Positions 6,013-8,413 of a stretch of DNA of 8,413 bases are shown here, piece after piece. A program made the translations under genes and the position numbers. The notes under the pieces were generated by a model. That model was not told where the DNA came from. It saw only the letters and a list, made by a program, of their open reading frames with translations, and did no database searches. The DNA is from Deltaproteobacteria bacterium (GTDB lineage: Bacteria; Desulfobacterota; Desulfovibrionia; Desulfovibrionales; Desulfovibrionaceae), in assembly GCA_031253875.1 (NCBI GenBank), contig JAIRVN010000077.1:1-8413 (forward strand), in the 5' to 3' direction. Numbering within the stretch: position 1 is the first letter of the stretch; the number at the start of each line of letters is the position of its first letter.

Positions 6013-6543
6013 ATGACAGATATTCAACCGGCATTCACCCTGGACGCCGTTGTCCGGCGCATCTTCGACCTGCGCGGGCAGCGGATCATGCTCGACGCCG
6101 ATCTTGCCCTGCTGTACGGGGTGGAAACAAAAAACCTTCTTCGAGCGGTCAAGCGCAACCTGGAACGTTTCCCCAAAGAGTTCATGTTCCAATTATCCAA
6201 AGTAGAGTGGGAAAACTTGCGATCACAATGTGTGATCGCAAACGTGAGCGTGCAAAACCGCACGGCGGGTTTTTGGAGCGGCCGCCGCCGTTCCCCATAC
6301 GCCTTCACGAAACACGGGGCGCTCATGCTTTCCAGTGTGCTCAATTCTTCCTTGGCTGACGAGATAAGCCTGCTCATCATCCGCTCTTTTGTCTGGCTGC
6401 GGCAGGCCATTCCAGGGCACAAAGATCTGGCCGCCAAGGTGGCCGAACTGGAAAACGCGAGACACGCGCTCAGGCTTCACAGCAGCATCTTGTTCCGCCA
6501 AATCATGCACAACACAAAATGGGTTTTTGAAAGAAAGCAGTGA
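6013..6543 (+). CDS. ORF6N-domain protein (phage antirepressor-type DNA-binding protein)
   Basis: This 176-aa protein carries an ORF6N domain at about residues 11-97: VVRRIFDLRGQRIMLDADLA, LYGVETKNLLRAVKRN, RFPKEFMFQLS, then GRRRSPYAFTKHGALMLSSVLNS. The domain is known from phage and prophage proteins, often with KilA-N or antirepressor functions, and is presumed to bind DNA. Between the conserved LRSQ (69-72) and GRRR (90-93) lies an extended variable loop of about 17 residues, encoded partly by a perfect palindrome. The rest is a helical stretch (KDLAAKVAELENA) and a short C-terminal tail. There is a good GAGGAA site 6 bases before the ATG. No other phage gene is visible, so it is a solitary copy. 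It is followed after 39 bases by the LUD gene, and co-transcription is possible but functionally unexpected. Confidence 0.9.
   Translation: MTDIQPAFTLDAVVRRIFDLRGQRIMLDADLALLYGVETKNLLRAVKRNLERFPKEFMFQLSKVEWENLRSQCVIANVSVQNRTAGFWSGRRRSPYAFTKHGALMLSSVLNSSLADEISLLIIRSFVWLRQAIPGHKDLAAKVAELENARHALRLHSSILFRQIMHNTKWVFERKQ
6217..6241. repeat. Perfect 11-bp palindrome inside the ORF6N gene
   Basis: TTGCGATCACA (6217-6227) and TGTGATCGCAA (6231-6241) are exact reverse complements around a 3-base ATG centre. It contains two GATC sites. It encodes residues 69-76 of the ORF6N protein (LRSQCVIA), exactly where the conserved part of the domain ends and the variable loop begins. It could form a DNA or RNA hairpin, or serve as a binding site. 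Confidence 0.9.
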
Positions 6544-6582
6544 TGGCATTGACCTGCAGCCAATTTTATTAGGAGACGGCCC

Positions 6583-7224
6583 ATGGACCTCAATATGCAG
6601 TGGCATCATGAAATACGTGGTAAAAAGGCCGTGGAGGCGCTTGAAAAGAATGGTTTCACAGCCGCCTACTTCCCGGATCGCGCAAGCGCTGCCGCCCATC
6701 TGCTCAGTTTAGTGCCGGACGGCGCCAGCGTTGGCTTTGGAGGGTCCATGACCATCCAGGCAATGGATATCAAACCAAAGCTGACCCAAAAAGGATGCAC
6801 GCTGCTTGATCACGGCATAGAGGGCCTGACCCCCGCAGAACGCAGTGCCTTGCGGCGCAAACAGTTGACCTCCGACGTTTTTTTGTGCAGTTCCAACGCT
6901 CTCACCATGCAGGGCGAGCTGGTCAATGTTGACGGCACGGGCAACCGGGTGGCGGCCATGATGTTTGGACCGGAACGGGTTATCGTTGTGGCGGGCACAA
7001 ACAAGTTGGTCAATACCCTGGATGAAGCCCACGCGCGCATCAAAGCCGTGGCCGGGCCGGTCAACAACAAGCGGCTCAACTACCCCAACCCCTGTGTGCA
7101 ATCGGGGGAATGCATGGACTGCCGGAGCAAAAGCCGCCTCTGTAACCTGACCGCCATCATCCATAGGCGTCCCCCTCTTACGGACATCCATGTGCTCGTC
7201 ATCGGCGAGGCGCTCGGATATTAG
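6583..7224 (+). CDS. LUD-domain protein (DUF162, LutC/YkgG-like lactate utilization protein)
   Basis: This 213-aa protein is a LUD (DUF162) domain protein: an N-terminal helix, then DGASVGFGGSMTIQAM (about residues 46-61), DVFLCSSNALTMQGELVNVDGTGNRVA (98-124) and GPERVIVVAGTNKLV (129-143). It ends in a cysteine cluster C171-x5-C177-x2-C180-x6-C187 (PCVQSGECMDCRSKSRLCN) seen in the stand-alone subgroup of this family. LutC and LutB relatives take part in lactate oxidation, but no lutA or lutB partner is present here, so a lactate role is not demonstrated; the cysteines suggest metal or cluster binding. AGGAGA at 6571-6576 lies 6 bases before the ATG. The YjbQ gene follows 26 bases downstream, making co-transcription likely. 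Confidence 0.9.
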   Translation: MDLNMQWHHEIRGKKAVEALEKNGFTAAYFPDRASAAAHLLSLVPDGASVGFGGSMTIQAMDIKPKLTQKGCTLLDHGIEGLTPAERSALRRKQLTSDVFLCSSNALTMQGELVNVDGTGNRVAAMMFGPERVIVVAGTNKLVNTLDEAHARIKAVAGPVNNKRLNYPNPCVQSGECMDCRSKSRLCNLTAIIHRRPPLTDIHVLVIGEALGY

Positions 7225-7250
7225 CGAGCGGCCATGACGGGACAAAACGC

Positions 7251-7643
7251 ATGTTGACGTCGCACACGCTCAAGACCGGGCAGGAAGGCTGTTATGACAT
7301 TACGTCCGCCGTCAGGGACACGATCAGGAAAAGCGGCGCGGCGGCCGGCCTGTGCATCGTGTACTGTCCGCATACTACGGCGGGCATCACTATTAACGAG
7401 AATGCCGATCCGGATGTCGTCAGGGATCTGCTTTACGGGCTTGACAGGGCCTTCCCGGACAGGCGCGAGTTTCGGCACGCCGAAGGCAACAGCGCGGCGC
7501 ATCTGAAGGCAAGTTGTATCGGCGCCAGTGTAACGCTTATCGTGGCAAACGGCGCCCCGGTGCTCGGCGTCTGGCAGGGCGTGTATTTTTGTGAATTTGA
7601 CGGTCCGCGCGAGCGCACATATCACATTAAAATTATGTACTAA
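7251..7643 (+). CDS. yjbQ: YjbQ/UPF0047 family protein
   Basis: This 130-aa protein has the full UPF0047 signature: CPHTTAGITINENADPDV (from residue 39, with H41), a HAEGNSAAHLKAS block (H76 and H84) and LGVWQGVYFCEFDGPRER near the C-terminus. The three conserved histidines are the expected metal-binding or catalytic set. Family members have been reported to have weak thiamine-phosphate synthase activity, giving the name secondary thiamine-phosphate synthase; the true role is unsettled. The length is typical (about 130-140 aa). The start is the ATG at 7251, with CGGGA about 8 bases upstream; the ATG at 7234 is in another frame and soon stops. It is probably co-transcribed with the LUD gene. 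Its end faces the MFS gene across only 23 bases. Confidence 0.93.
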   Translation: MLTSHTLKTGQEGCYDITSAVRDTIRKSGAAAGLCIVYCPHTTAGITINENADPDVVRDLLYGLDRAFPDRREFRHAEGNSAAHLKASCIGASVTLIVANGAPVLGVWQGVYFCEFDGPRERTYHIKIMY

Positions 7644-7666
7644 TTTATACACTGCCCTCACGGCGT

Positions 7667-8413
7667 TCACACGGCATCGTGCGGCTTTGGCAGAGCAAAA
7701 GCGAGGAAGGCCGGCAGTACGGCAAGCGCGGCAAGGATGTACATGACCGGCAACAGCCCATAAAGATCCGCAACCCTGCCCAGAAGCGGGGCTGCTATGC
7801 CTCCGACGCTGACTGAGAGGCCGAGCGTCACGCCTGAAGACAGGCCAATGTGGTTTGGCAGAAATTTCTGACCCATAACAATCATGGGAAACAGCGGCGC
7901 ATACAAGGCAAAGCCTATGGGGATAAGCAACAACGTTGCCGCTGCCACATGAGTGGAAAGAGCAAAAATACCAAGCAGCGGCAGGAGAAAAAGGAATCCG
8001 CCCCGGATCAGCTTGTGGAAACCGAAGCTGTCGGCCATCCGCCCGCTGATGAGCGAACTCACCACGCCCACGACAAGCATGCTGCTCAAGGCGGCGCTGG
8101 CTACGGTTGTTGACTGCTTGAACACATGGAGCCAATACAGCGGCAAAAAAGTGTTCAACCCATAGAAAATAATAGACCTGACGAATACCAGGGAGCATAA
8201 CAACGAGAACGCGCCCCATCTATCCATGCCGCCTGTCTTTTGCTGTGGACTGGAGATGGTCTTGGCTATTTTTTCACTCTGATGATGGCGGTTCATCGCA
8301 ATCAGCAGTACAGGCGCAATCGCGGCAACCGGTATGATCAGAGCGGTGATGCCTTTGATTCCGAAGGTCAAGATAAGCCAAGACACGAAAATTGGACCAA
8401 GCGCAAAGCCGAC
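7667..8413 (-). CDS. MFS transporter, fosmidomycin-resistance (Fsr)-like, 5' partial
   Basis: The minus-strand frame is open to the right edge (first visible residues VGFALGPIF), so 248 C-terminal residues are seen; the GTG at 8386 is internal. About seven or eight hydrophobic helices are visible, with a long polar central loop (HHQSEKIAKTISSPQQKTGG) joining the two MFS halves. The second half has GRMADSFGFHKL (MFS motif-A-like), GQKFLPNHIGLSSGVTLGLSVSVGGIAAPLLGRVADLYGL and a short tail ending KPHDAV. The LPNHIGLSSGVTLG and GGIAAPLLG blocks resemble Fsr-type MFS exporters. The substrate is unknown and cannot be inferred from homology of this type. The gene converges on yjbQ with a 23-base gap and no clear terminator hairpin. 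Confidence 0.88.
   Translation of the reverse strand, partial: VGFALGPIFVSWLILTFGIKGITALIIPVAAIAPVLLIAMNRHHQSEKIAKTISSPQQKTGGMDRWGAFSLLCSLVFVRSIIFYGLNTFLPLYWLHVFKQSTTVASAALSSMLVVGVVSSLISGRMADSFGFHKLIRGGFLFLLPLLGIFALSTHVAAATLLLIPIGFALYAPLFPMIVMGQKFLPNHIGLSSGVTLGLSVSVGGIAAPLLGRVADLYGLLPVMYILAALAVLPAFLAFALPKPHDAV

Noticed and set aside
6217..6241. The ORF6N palindrome as a CRP/FNR-type site
   Set aside because: The half-sites are in the reverse order (TCACA-N3-TGTGA) compared with TGTGA-N6-TCACA, and it lies deep inside a coding region.
7221..8219. Minus-strand 332-codon open frame over yjbQ and the MFS gene
   Set aside because: It is antisense to yjbQ and out of frame with the MFS gene on the same strand, both of which have strong family motifs.

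Overview
The window looks like chromosomal DNA of a moderately GC-rich anaerobic Deltaproteobacterium, most likely a Desulfovibrio-type sulfate reducer. The clues are a respiratory molybdopterin sulfur-oxyanion or polysulfide reductase type operon, a stand-alone LUD-domain protein with a C-terminal cysteine motif, and the general gene style. The taxonomic guess is inference from gene content and not from a marker gene.

Region 1 (1-3559, + strand) is one tight operon. It holds the C-terminal part of a PhsA/PsrA-type molybdopterin catalytic subunit (cut by the left edge), a four-cluster ferredoxin subunit with a C-terminal membrane anchor, a four-helix di-haem cytochrome b, and a secreted single-domain rhodanese. 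Together they suggest a membrane-bound, periplasm-facing enzyme that exchanges electrons between the quinone pool and a sulfur compound such as thiosulfate or polysulfide. The periplasmic rhodanese would handle sulfane sulfur. A hairpin with a perfect 13-bp stem at 3588-3620 closes the operon.

Region 2 (3642-5881, + strand) is a run of small accessory genes: an 82-aa protein with DRR pentad repeats and a four-cysteine tail, a YczE/YitT-type membrane protein, a 73-aa cysteine-rich protein starting one base after it, a YpsA/putative molybdenum carrier (SLOG-like) protein, and a DUF5665-like small membrane protein.

Region 3 (5882-7643, + strand) starts with a possible promoter and operator-like inverted repeat. 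It then holds an ORF6N-domain (phage-type) protein whose gene contains a perfect 11-bp palindrome, a LUD-domain (lactate utilization-like) protein, and a YjbQ/UPF0047 protein. Region 4 (7667-8413, - strand) is the C-terminal part of a convergent MFS exporter resembling fosmidomycin resistance (Fsr) proteins, cut by the right edge.

I found no tRNA, rRNA, CRISPR array, insertion sequence or attachment site. No intergenic stretch exceeds 300 bases; the longest gaps (about 95-135 bases) lie at 3560-3695, 3945-4046, 4927-5022, 5491-5605 and 5882-6012. The strongest candidates for undescribed biology are the DRR-repeat protein, the small cysteine-rich protein and the palindrome in the ORF6N gene. 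I see no clear case for a wholly new multi-gene system.
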